Of a stretch of DNA of 5,656 nucleotides, positions 1 to 5,111 are shown in pieces (position 1 is the stretch's first letter; every line of letters starts with the position of its first letter). Under the pieces are notes generated by a model that saw only the letters and a list, made by a program, of their open reading frames with translations, made no database searches and was not told the origin of the DNA. The DNA lies in contig CAYJKB010000075.1 of assembly GCA_964370625.1 (NCBI GenBank), positions 1 to 5,656 on the forward strand, given 5' to 3'. The position numbers were made by a program, and so were the translations under genes. This DNA is from CAYJKB01 sp964370625 (GTDB lineage: Bacteria > Bacillota > Clostridia > Oscillospirales > Butyricicoccaceae).

Positions 1-827
1 GCTAGCGTTTCAATATAAACAGGAGAAGTACCACAACAACCACCTAAAAAAAGTTTATTAGGTACATTTTTAGCACCTAGCATACTTTCAGCAAAAACTT
101 TAGCACCTGTTGTATGACATGCTTTTCCATCAATGATTTCAGGAAGTCCTGCATTTGGTTTGAAAATAAGGGGTAAATCAGTATGTTTAGCAAATTCACA
201 AAGAGTAGGTAGAGAAGTTTCTGGCACAGTAGAGCAGTTAAGCCCTACAGCTATAACATTATCAAATTCCGCTAAAGCATCTATCATATCTTTCGGAGAA
301 TTTCCCATAATAGTCTTACCAATCGGCTCGAATGACATAGAACATAAAACTGGTACATCATATTTACTAGCAGCTTTAACAGCGATTTTAAGCATTTCAA
401 TATCCATAAAAGTTTCAAAGAAGATATAATCAGGCACAAGACGCATAGAAGCATCAATCATTTCGCTGTAAATATCAAAAGTATCTTCACAAGTTAAATC
501 ACCGTAAGGTTCAAGAAGTTCAGAAATAGGTCCAATATCAAGTGCAACTTGGGCGTCAGTACCCTCGACCGCTTTTTTTGCAAATCGCATAGCTGATGAT
601 ACAACATTAGTAACATTATAATCACTTTCTTTTGTCACATTCGGTCGATTTGCCCCAAAAGTATTTGTTGCAATGATTTTACTACCTGCATTTATATATC
701 TTTTATGAAGTTCAACTACAATATCAGGATTATCCAAATTATAAATCCATACAGGACTGCTATCCCCAGATAAGTCCCATAAACTAGTACCTAAAGCACC
801 GTCAAGTAAAATGATTTCATTTTGCAT
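1..827 (-). CDS. Homocysteine S-methyltransferase domain protein (MetH-like), partial at the left edge
   Basis: Reverse-strand translation gives 275 residues from an ATG at 827-825 and stays open to the window edge, so the C-terminus is missing. The protein transfers a methyl group to homocysteine to make methionine in the cytoplasm. The family hallmarks are present in order: LDGALGT (residues 8-14), NTFGAN (55-60), DIGP (97-100), FFETF (136-140), and the three zinc-binding cysteines that activate homocysteine, Cys198 in GLNCS and Cys264-Cys265 in GGCCGT. An AGAGGA ribosome binding site lies 6 bases upstream of the ATG. Because the sequence ends just after the GGCCGT motif, it cannot be told whether this is a full cobalamin-dependent methionine synthase (pterin, cobalamin and activation domains following), a shorter methyltransferase-corrinoid fusion, a YitJ-like fusion to methylenetetrahydrofolate reductase, or a stand-alone enzyme. 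It is transcribed away from the YlmC/YmxH-like gene. Confidence 0.93.
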   Translation of the reverse strand, partial: MQNEIILLDGALGTSLWDLSGDSSPVWIYNLDNPDIVVELHKRYINAGSKIIATNTFGANRPNVTKESDYNVTNVVSSAMRFAKKAVEGTDAQVALDIGPISELLEPYGDLTCEDTFDIYSEMIDASMRLVPDYIFFETFMDIEMLKIAVKAASKYDVPVLCSMSFEPIGKTIMGNSPKDMIDALAEFDNVIAVGLNCSTVPETSLPTLCEFAKHTDLPLIFKPNAGLPEIIDGKACHTTGAKVFAESMLGAKNVPNKLFLGGCCGTSPVYIETL

Positions 828-847
828 AATAATTCCTCTTTTCTATA

Positions 848-872
848 TTTTGATATAATGAGTATATCAAAA
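848..872. promoter_or_regulatory. Perfect 10+10 bp palindrome, candidate operator of the methyltransferase gene
   Basis: The arms TTTTGATATA (848-857) and TATATCAAAA (863-872) are exact reverse complements around a 5-base centre. The 3' arm overlaps the proposed minus-strand -10 box (861-866). A symmetric site in this position is typical of a dimeric repressor operator. In the minus-strand transcript it would lie at or around the start site, so an RNA hairpin role is less likely. I do not recognise it as the site of a named regulator. Confidence 0.5.
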
Positions 873-889
873 AAGTGAAAAAAGGTCTA
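861..889 (-). promoter_or_regulatory. Sigma-A type promoter for the methyltransferase gene
   Basis: On the minus strand, TAGACC (889-884, 4 of 6 to TTGACA) is followed after 17 bases by TATACT (866-861, 5 of 6 to TATAAT). Transcription would start near 854, about 27 bases before the ATG. No T-box or SAM riboswitch would fit in such a short leader. Confidence 0.5.
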
Positions 890-900
890 GCAAAAATGGA

Positions 901-930
901 TTAATATATAGTAATGAACTTACATATAAT
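901..930 (+). promoter_or_regulatory. Weak candidate promoter for the YlmC/YmxH-like gene
   Basis: A perfect TATAAT (925-930) has TTAATA (901-906, 4 of 6) 18 bases upstream. The region is so AT-rich that a chance match is possible. The start site would be near 937, leaving about 30 bases before the gene. Confidence 0.35.
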
Positions 931-967
931 ATAAAAACAAAATTTTATAAAAATATGGGTGATGATT

Positions 968-1255
968 TTGAATAGAGAAACTTGTTGTAGAATTGCAGAT
1001 TTGCGATGTAAAGAAGTTATAAATATATGTGATGGAGCAAGATACGGTTTTGTCGATGATGTTGAAGTTGACACTTGCACAGGAAAACTTGTAACTATTA
1101 TAATAAGAGGTAGGCTAAAATGTTTTGGGCTTTTAGGCAGAGAAGAAGATGTAATTATTCGTTGGGAGGAAATAGAAAAGATAGGCGAGGATATTATTTT
1201 AGTGAATTATAAAAGCGAAATTACATATGTCAAAGAGCGTCGTTGGTTCTTTTAA
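968..1255 (+). CDS. YlmC/YmxH-family sporulation-associated PRC-barrel protein
   Basis: A small cytoplasmic protein of 95 residues if translation starts at TTG 968. The frame also has GTG at 959 and ATG at 962. TTG is preferred because GGTGAT (958-963), the 3' half of an extended Shine-Dalgarno sequence, sits 4 bases before it, while the GTG and ATG have no usable site upstream. The sequence matches the clostridial family: RIADLRCKEVINICDGARYG near the N-terminus, then DDVEVD, then FGLLGREEDVIIRW and KIGEDIILV. This is one PRC-barrel-like beta domain. B. subtilis YlmC and YmxH gave the family its name; the molecular function is unknown and the link to sporulation comes from family naming. It has five cysteines in the first half and an unusual aromatic tail (RRWFF). 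No terminator is seen between it and rpsB, so some read-through into rpsB is possible. Confidence 0.85.
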   Translation: MNRETCCRIADLRCKEVINICDGARYGFVDDVEVDTCTGKLVTIIIRGRLKCFGLLGREEDVIIRWEEIEKIGEDIILVNYKSEITYVKERRWFF

Positions 1256-1274
1256 AATTTAACGTAAAAAAAGC

Positions 1275-1303
1275 TTGATTTATTTAAAGCAATATGTTAA
1301 ACT
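1275..1303 (+). promoter_or_regulatory. Promoter of the rpsB-tsf operon
   Basis: TTGATT (1275-1280) and TAAACT (1298-1303) are separated by exactly 17 bases, each with 4 or 5 matches to the sigma-A consensus. An A-rich tract lies just upstream (1265-1272). The transcript would start near 1310, giving an rpsB leader of about 165 nt. Confidence 0.65.
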
Positions 1304-1317
1304 AGTAAGGCTGATTA

Positions 1318-1475
1318 TCACACACATTTCGTAATGTCAAAGGTAAGTGTCAAGACTAGCACTGTGAGAGATATAAACTTTTTCGATTTAAGCAGTCGTT
1401 AAAGCTCGAATAGGCTAAGAAGATTGTCGCTGGCAGATGCTCGAAATGGAGGAAAAAACTAAGGAGGACTTTTAA
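1318..1475 (+). promoter_or_regulatory. Structured 5' leader of rpsB, candidate S2-responsive element
   Basis: By eye the leader folds into a three-way junction. Its closing stem is TCACA (1318-1322) with TGTGA (1363-1367), its first hairpin ACATT (1324-1328) with AATGT (1333-1337), and its second AGTG (1346-1349) with the CACT at 1360-1363, which competes for one base of the closing stem. A second hairpin follows: TTCGATTTAA (1382-1391) pairs with TTAAA (1399-1403) and TCGAA (1406-1410) around a 2-base bulge. GCTCGAA occurs at 1404-1410 and again at 1439-1445, just before a GGAGG, so the 5' strand at 1381-1386 has two possible partners. Repression by S2 through the rpsB leader is known in E. 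coli. That this leader works the same way is inference. No stem-plus-U-run attenuator was seen. Confidence 0.4.
1461..1467 (+). promoter_or_regulatory. rpsB ribosome binding site
   Basis: AAGGAGG lies 8 bases before the rpsB ATG. A second GGAGG (1448-1452) lies 23 bases before the start. It is too far away to serve rpsB directly but could act as a standby site. Confidence 0.85.
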
Positions 1476-2213
1476 ATGTCAGTAATTTCAATGAAACAAC
1501 TTTTAGAAGCAGGTGTACACTTTGGACACCAAACAAGAAGATGGAACCCAAAAATGGCTCAATACATCTTCACAGAAAGAAACGGTATTTACATTATCGA
1601 CCTACAAAAAACAGTTAAAAAACTAGAAGAAGCTTATTTCTTCGTTCGTGACGTAGCTGCTGCTGGTGATTCTGTACTTTTCGTTGGTACTAAAAAACAA
1701 GCACAAGATGCTATTCGTGAAGAAGCAGAACGTGTTGGCATGTACTTTGTAAACGCAAGATGGCTTGGTGGTATGCTTACAAACTTCAAAACAATGAGAA
1801 AACGTGTAGACAGACTAAACCAACTTCTAAAAATGCGTGAAGATGGAACTTTCGATTTATTACCTAAAAAAGAAGTAATCAAATTACAACTTGAAATCGA
1901 AAAACTACAAAAATACCTAGGCGGCGTTAAAGAAATGAAAAAACTTCCTGGCGCTATGTTCGTAGTTGACCCACGCAAAGAGAAAAATGCTATCGCTGAA
2001 GCAAAAAAATTAGGTATTCCAGTAGTTGCTATCGTTGACACAAACTGTGATCCAGACGAAGTTGACTATGTAATCCCTGGTAATGATGATGCTATTCGTG
2101 CTATCAAACTTATCTCTCAAGCAATGGCTGCTGCTATCATCGAAGGCAGACAAGGCGAACAATTAGAAGTAGAAGCTGCTGCTGAACAAGTAGAAGCTCC
2201 AGCTGCTGAATAA
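1476..2213 (+). CDS. rpsB: 30S ribosomal protein S2
   Basis: A 245-residue protein, close to the usual bacterial length (about 245-255). S2 binds late to the 30S subunit, at the head-body junction on the solvent side near S1 in species that have it, and is needed for initiation. Signatures include LLEAGVHFGHQTRRWNPKM (9-27), the IYIIDLQKT strand-helix (38-46), RWLGGMLTNFKT (95-106), and the C-terminal block with PGAMFVVDP (158-166) and IPVVAIVDTNCDP (181-193). The middle, roughly 105-155, is the expected charged coiled-coil hairpin. The last 20 residues are an acidic, Ala/Glu-rich tail, common and variable in this family. The ATG follows a consensus AAGGAGG. The gene leads the standard rpsB-tsf operon, with tsf beginning 77 bases downstream. 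Leucine is often CTA and arginine mainly CGT, the highly expressed codon pattern of this genome. Confidence 0.98.
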   Translation: MSVISMKQLLEAGVHFGHQTRRWNPKMAQYIFTERNGIYIIDLQKTVKKLEEAYFFVRDVAAAGDSVLFVGTKKQAQDAIREEAERVGMYFVNARWLGGMLTNFKTMRKRVDRLNQLLKMREDGTFDLLPKKEVIKLQLEIEKLQKYLGGVKEMKKLPGAMFVVDPRKEKNAIAEAKKLGIPVVAIVDTNCDPDEVDYVIPGNDDAIRAIKLISQAMAAAIIEGRQGEQLEVEAAAEQVEAPAAE

Positions 2214-2225
2214 TTTCAAAATTTA

Positions 2226-2251
2226 AAAGCTCGCATAAATTGGCGAGCTTT
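2226..2251 (+). other. Intercistronic hairpin between rpsB and tsf
   Basis: AAAGCTCGC (2226-2234) and GCGAGCTTT (2243-2251) form a perfect 9 bp stem with an 8-base loop. The bases that follow (ATCTAAATA) lack a U-run, so it is a poor intrinsic terminator. It could partly attenuate, act as a processing site, or protect an RNA end, setting the ratio of S2 to EF-Ts. Confidence 0.6.
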
Positions 2252-2290
2252 ATCTAAATAAAATGCACAAATTTACAGGAGGACGTAAAA

Positions 2291-3226
2291 ATGGCTAACT
2301 TTACAGCTAAAGACGTACAAGCTCTTCGTGAGCAAACAAATGTTGGTATGATGGATTGCAAAAAAGCACTAACTGAATCAGATGGTGATTTTGAAAAAGC
2401 TATTGAGTACCTTCGTGAAAAAGGACTTGCTGCTGCTGCGAAAAAAGCAGGCAGAGTTGCGGCTGAAGGTATGGTAGGAACTGTTGTTTGCCCTAACACT
2501 GGTGTTGGTGCTATTGTTGAAGTAAACTCAGAAACTGACTTCGTTGCTAAAAATGAAGACTTCCAAAAATTCGTTGGAACAGTTGCAAATGTTGTTGTAG
2601 CTGAAAACCCAGCTGATATGGCAGCTTTAATGGCTTGCAAATATCCAGAAAGCGAATTAACTGTTGAAGAAATGTTACGTGAAAAAGTTCTAACTATCGG
2701 TGAAAACCTACAAATTAGACGTTTTGAACGTTATGATAACTCAACTCTAAACGTAGCTTACACTCACATGGGTGGTGTAATTGGTGCTTTAGTTGCTTTA
2801 GAAGTTTCTGATAACCTAAAAGCTAGCGCTGAAATGATTGCAGTTGGTAAAGATATCGGAATGCAAATCGCTGCTATGAACCCTTCTTACCGTGATAAAT
2901 CTGAAGTTCCAGCTGAAGTTTTAGAAAACGAAAAGAAAATTATGCTTGCACAAATGGCTGAAGATCCAAAAATGCAAGGTAAACCAGAACAAGTTATGAT
3001 GAAAATTGTTGAAGGTAAAGTAGGAAAATACTACTCTGAAAACTGCCTATTACAACAAGCTTTCGTTAAAGATGATAAAAATTCTGTTGAAGAATTTGCA
3101 TCTTCAGTTGCTAAAGGCCTAGGTGGCACTGTAACTGTAACTAAATACGCTCGCTTTGAAAAAGGTGAAGGTATTGAGAAAAAAGAAGACGACTTCGCTG
3201 CAGAAGTTGCTAAAATGAGCAAATAG
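2291..3226 (+). CDS. tsf: Translation elongation factor Ts (EF-Ts)
   Basis: EF-Ts is the cytoplasmic guanine-nucleotide exchange factor for EF-Tu, regenerating EF-Tu-GTP during elongation. The N-terminal UBA-like domain is residues 1-50 (VQALREQTNVGMMDCKKAL at 9-27). It is followed by the core motif ETDFVAKN (81-88), whose Asp-Phe pair inserts by the EF-Tu magnesium and nucleotide site in the known complexes. GGVIGALVAL lies in the second core half. The 311 residues are longer than E. coli EF-Ts (about 283) or the Bacillus protein (about 293); the extra length seems to be in the C-terminal half, with the last 20 residues highly charged. AGGAGG at 2277-2282 sits 8 bases before the ATG. It is second in the rpsB operon and is followed 10 bases after the stop by a terminator hairpin. 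No promoter of its own is evident in the 77-base gap. Confidence 0.98.
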   Translation: MANFTAKDVQALREQTNVGMMDCKKALTESDGDFEKAIEYLREKGLAAAAKKAGRVAAEGMVGTVVCPNTGVGAIVEVNSETDFVAKNEDFQKFVGTVANVVVAENPADMAALMACKYPESELTVEEMLREKVLTIGENLQIRRFERYDNSTLNVAYTHMGGVIGALVALEVSDNLKASAEMIAVGKDIGMQIAAMNPSYRDKSEVPAEVLENEKKIMLAQMAEDPKMQGKPEQVMMKIVEGKVGKYYSENCLLQQAFVKDDKNSVEEFASSVAKGLGGTVTVTKYARFEKGEGIEKKEDDFAAEVAKMSK

Positions 3227-3235
3227 TGTATTTTG

Positions 3236-3263
3236 TCGCCCTTTTGTTTCAAAAGGGCGATTT
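3236..3263 (+). terminator. Terminator hairpin after tsf
   Basis: TCGCCCTTTTG (3236-3246) and CAAAAGGGCGA (3250-3260) form an 11 bp perfect stem with a 3-base loop. It is followed by only three Ts and then AATTAAT, so it may be leaky. No strong promoter is seen between it and the next gene, so read-through could feed that gene. Confidence 0.75.
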
Positions 3264-3327
3264 AATTAATCAAACAAATCTATATTACAAAGATTTATAA
3301 CACATTTCAATAAGTGAGGAAATTAAA

Positions 3328-4041
3328 ATGAAAAAAACATCTCTAAAAGTGTTAGCTTTAACAGGTATCGTTTCAGCTTCAATGTTTGCTGGTGCATATG
3401 CTGCAAGCAATAACCAACAAATTCAAGCAATGCTAAATCGTGACATCAAAGTTGTTTACAACGGTCAAACTCAAGCATTTGCTGATGCAAACGGTGCTGT
3501 AGTATATCCAATTTCTTACAATGGTTCTACATACCTACCAGTTCGTGCTATTTCTGAATTAGTTGAATTACCAATCGAATGGGTTGCTTCAACAAACACA
3601 ATTCTATTAGGTTCTTCTGAAATTCAACCAATGGACGTAACTAAACTAGATAATGACGGAGGTAAAGACGGAAACTTCGTTATCAATGATAAAGCTGAAC
3701 TTACTATTGCAGGTTCTGATGCTAACCAAGAGTTTACGTCAGGTGTATATTATGAAATTTGGAATGGATCAGCTTCAGTTTCAGATTACAGACTAATGAA
3801 CTTTACACTTCCAACTGGTGCAACTGAGCTAACTTACACAGGTTGGTCTGATATTGATGCAACTATGGAAATTTACAATCAAGATTTTGAAGTAATTGCT
3901 TCATACAAAAGTACTGCAGGTACTATGAGCGAAAGAACTATCACAATTCCAGCTGGAACAACCTCTATTGCTTTTGCTGCTAATGGCGAAAAAGCTGGTA
4001 CAGATGGTAACGCTAAATTCATGAACCCAACTGTTAAATAA
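3328..4041 (+). CDS. Secreted stalk-domain (copper amine oxidase N-like) protein
   Basis: A 237-residue exported protein of unknown function. Residues 1-25 are a clear Sec signal peptide: MKKTSLK, a hydrophobic core (LALTGIVSASMFAG), and a probable signal peptidase I site after AYA at 23-25. Residues 39-95 match the small beta 'stalk' domain named after the copper amine oxidase N-terminal domain (VVYNG..., then TYLPVRAISE and WVASTNTILLG). This domain is common on clostridial secreted proteins and implies no oxidase activity. The rest (about 115-237) is rich in Thr, Gly and Asn and looks all-beta, possibly a carbohydrate-binding-like sandwich. No LPXTG, S-layer homology or membrane anchor is seen, so it is probably released or loosely wall-bound. 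GAGGA lies 7 bases before the ATG. Leucine CTA and tyrosine TAC are frequent, as in rpsB and tsf and unlike the genes to its right, suggesting abundant expression. Confidence 0.85.
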   Translation: MKKTSLKVLALTGIVSASMFAGAYAASNNQQIQAMLNRDIKVVYNGQTQAFADANGAVVYPISYNGSTYLPVRAISELVELPIEWVASTNTILLGSSEIQPMDVTKLDNDGGKDGNFVINDKAELTIAGSDANQEFTSGVYYEIWNGSASVSDYRLMNFTLPTGATELTYTGWSDIDATMEIYNQDFEVIASYKSTAGTMSERTITIPAGTTSIAFAANGEKAGTDGNAKFMNPTVK

Positions 4042-4056
4042 TTATATTTCAACTTA

Positions 4057-4095
4057 AAAAAGTGAGTTTGACTTAATTTGTCAAACTCACTTTTT
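4057..4095. terminator. Bidirectional terminator between convergent genes
   Basis: A 16 bp perfect stem pairs 4057-4072 (five As then GTGAGTTTGAC) with 4080-4095 (GTCAAACTCAC then five Ts) around the 7-base loop TTAATTT. It has a T-run on both strands. It ends the stalk-protein transcript on the plus strand and the DUF1638 transcript on the minus strand. The DUF1638 stop codon (TAA, 4075-4073) lies in the loop. Confidence 0.92.
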
Positions 4096-4998
4096 CTATT
4101 TCTTTACTTTCGAATTTCAGCCCGTCATAATTTGCAACAATTTCATGGTTAGGTNNNNNNNNNNNNNNNNNNNNNNNNNNNNNNNNNNNNNNNNNNNNNN
4201 NNNNNNNNNNNNNNNNNNNNNNNNNNNNNNNNNNNNNNNNNNNNNNNNNNNNNNTTCTTTACTTTCGAATTTCAGCCCGTCATAATTTGCAACAATTTCA
4301 TGGTTAGGTGGGTTTACTAAAAATCTATCGTCCCAATTTCCAAAGAGTAAATCTTCTAGCATAGATAAATCAGCAGAGATTTCCTTAAACTTCCAATTAA
4401 AATGTTCAGCGATTTTTTTAGTGCAAGAACATTCATTTTCATCATTATAAATTTGTGAACGGATAAAATATGCATATTCATAACTTTTTAAAGGCTCGGT
4501 TAACTGTTCAATTAAAAACTCAGCAGTATCTTCATCATGCTCTTCAAGATATTTATTATATAAAAAATCATAATATTCTTTTGAAGGCATAGAGTTATTA
4601 GCCATCCAAGGTTTAAGATACCAATAAATCCCATCTGAATTATTGAAGTAATCTAAATATTTTTGCTGTGAACCTAAAAATAATGCAATGCAATCATCAG
4701 TTCGAGGAACAATAATAGGTAGAATTGAAGATTTAAGCCCTAAAACTCCATTAGAACATAATCCATAACCTAATACAATTGCATCAAAAGGTGTATCAGG
4801 GTAATCATTATCAGCTTTTTGTTTTAAATAAAGTTGTTCAATTTCATTAATAGTTTGTTGAAGCTTTTGATTTAATAAAGCTGGAGTATTGTGCAAACCT
4901 TGCTCTATCCAAAATGGGTGAATAAAATTTTCTGAAGAAGAAATACAATAGCTTAAATCTCTATTTAAAACCATGCATCCTATTAAAGCTAAACGCAT
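4073..4998 (-). CDS. DUF1638 protein, interrupted by a false assembly gap
   Basis: Reading begins at the ATG at 4998-4996, with AAGGAG 7 bases upstream, and runs cleanly for 248 codons to 4255, where it meets duplicated sequence and 100 Ns. If the 55-base duplication is collapsed, the frame continues from 4099 to 4076 with eight more codons (IEKVSLTN) and stops at TAA 4075-4073, giving 256 residues. The family (DUF1638, Pfam) is recognised from the N-terminal LALIGC, the GYGLCSNG motif (77-84) and PRTDDCIALFLGS (98-110). Cys8, Cys81 and Cys103 lie in the conserved motifs and could bind a metal or cofactor. Two more cysteines, 190 and 192, form a CSC motif. There is no signal peptide, so it is probably cytoplasmic. 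The biochemical role is unknown. Homologues are often found near corrinoid methyltransferase genes in anaerobes, but no such neighbour touches this gene here. It uses mostly TTA for leucine and AAT for asparagine. Confidence 0.85.
4100..4154. repeat. First copy of an exact 55-base duplication at the gap edge
   Basis: These 55 bases are identical to 4255-4309 and end exactly where the Ns start. This is best read as overlap between two contig ends, not as a biological repeat. One copy should be removed when reconstructing the locus. Confidence 0.9.
4155..4254. other. Assembly gap of exactly 100 Ns
   Basis: A run of exactly 100 Ns is the usual placeholder for a gap of unknown size. The identical 55 bases on both sides suggest that nothing is missing. 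Confidence 0.97.
4255..4309. repeat. Second copy of the exact 55-base duplication
   Basis: Identical to 4100-4154 and beginning at the first base after the Ns. It encodes the last complete stretch of the DUF1638 protein before the gap (from about residue 231, PNHEIVANYDGLKFESKE). The same codons recur before the gap in the shifted left copy. Confidence 0.9.
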
Positions 4999-5029
4999 AA
5001 ATGTTCTCCTTATAAATAAACTTAATATA

Positions 5030-5057
5030 ATTTTATCATGGTATTATATATTGTCAA
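5030..5057 (-). promoter_or_regulatory. Promoter of the DUF1638 gene
   Basis: On the minus strand a perfect TTGACA (5057-5052) is followed after 16 bases by TAAAAT (5035-5030, 5 of 6). The start site would be near 5023, about 25 bases before the ATG. Its -35 box overlaps that of the divergent phosphatase promoter. Confidence 0.65.
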
Positions 5058-5079
5058 GGTTAAAAAAATTTGATAGAAT
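5051..5079 (+). promoter_or_regulatory. Promoter of the low-molecular-weight phosphatase gene
   Basis: TTGTCA (5051-5056, 5 of 6) and TAGAAT (5074-5079, 5 of 6) are separated by 17 bases. The start site would be near 5086, about 26 bases before the GTG start, leaving room for the AGGAGG at 5098-5103. Confidence 0.65.
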
Positions 5080-5111
5080 AAAAATGTCTTTATATAAAGG
5101 AGGAATTAAAT

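Noticed and set aside
133..429. Open frame of 98 codons on the plus strand
   Set aside because: It lies wholly antisense to the homocysteine methyltransferase, which has all its family motifs. No ribosome binding site or recognisable family.
828..958. SAM riboswitch or T-box upstream of the methyltransferase gene
   Set aside because: No T-box sequence (such as GGGTGGNACCGCG) and no multi-helix riboswitch fold is visible. The likely leader is only about 27 bases.
1349..1377. Second promoter in the rpsB leader (TATAAA at 1372-1377)
   Set aside because: The bases 17-18 upstream do not resemble a -35, while the promoter at 1275-1303 is clearly better.
1634..2041. Minus-strand open frame inside rpsB
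   Set aside because: Antisense shadow of rpsB. Its Ser-rich, low-complexity composition comes from the codon pattern of the real gene.
2254..2640. Minus-strand open frame at the start of tsf
   Set aside because: Antisense shadow of tsf, Ala/Ser/Thr-rich, with no family resemblance.
3031..3252. Minus-strand open frame over the end of tsf
   Set aside because: Antisense shadow that runs from the terminator hairpin into tsf.
3261..3327. A promoter for the stalk-protein gene
   Set aside because: TATATT (3281) and TATAAC (3296) resemble -10 boxes but no acceptable -35 lies 16-18 bases upstream of either.
4117..4254. C-terminal extension of the DUF1638 protein read through the Ns (ending LTMKLLQIMTG)
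   Set aside because: This is the duplicated 55 bases read in a shifted frame after 155 extra bases. The in-frame continuation after collapsing the overlap ends at 4073.
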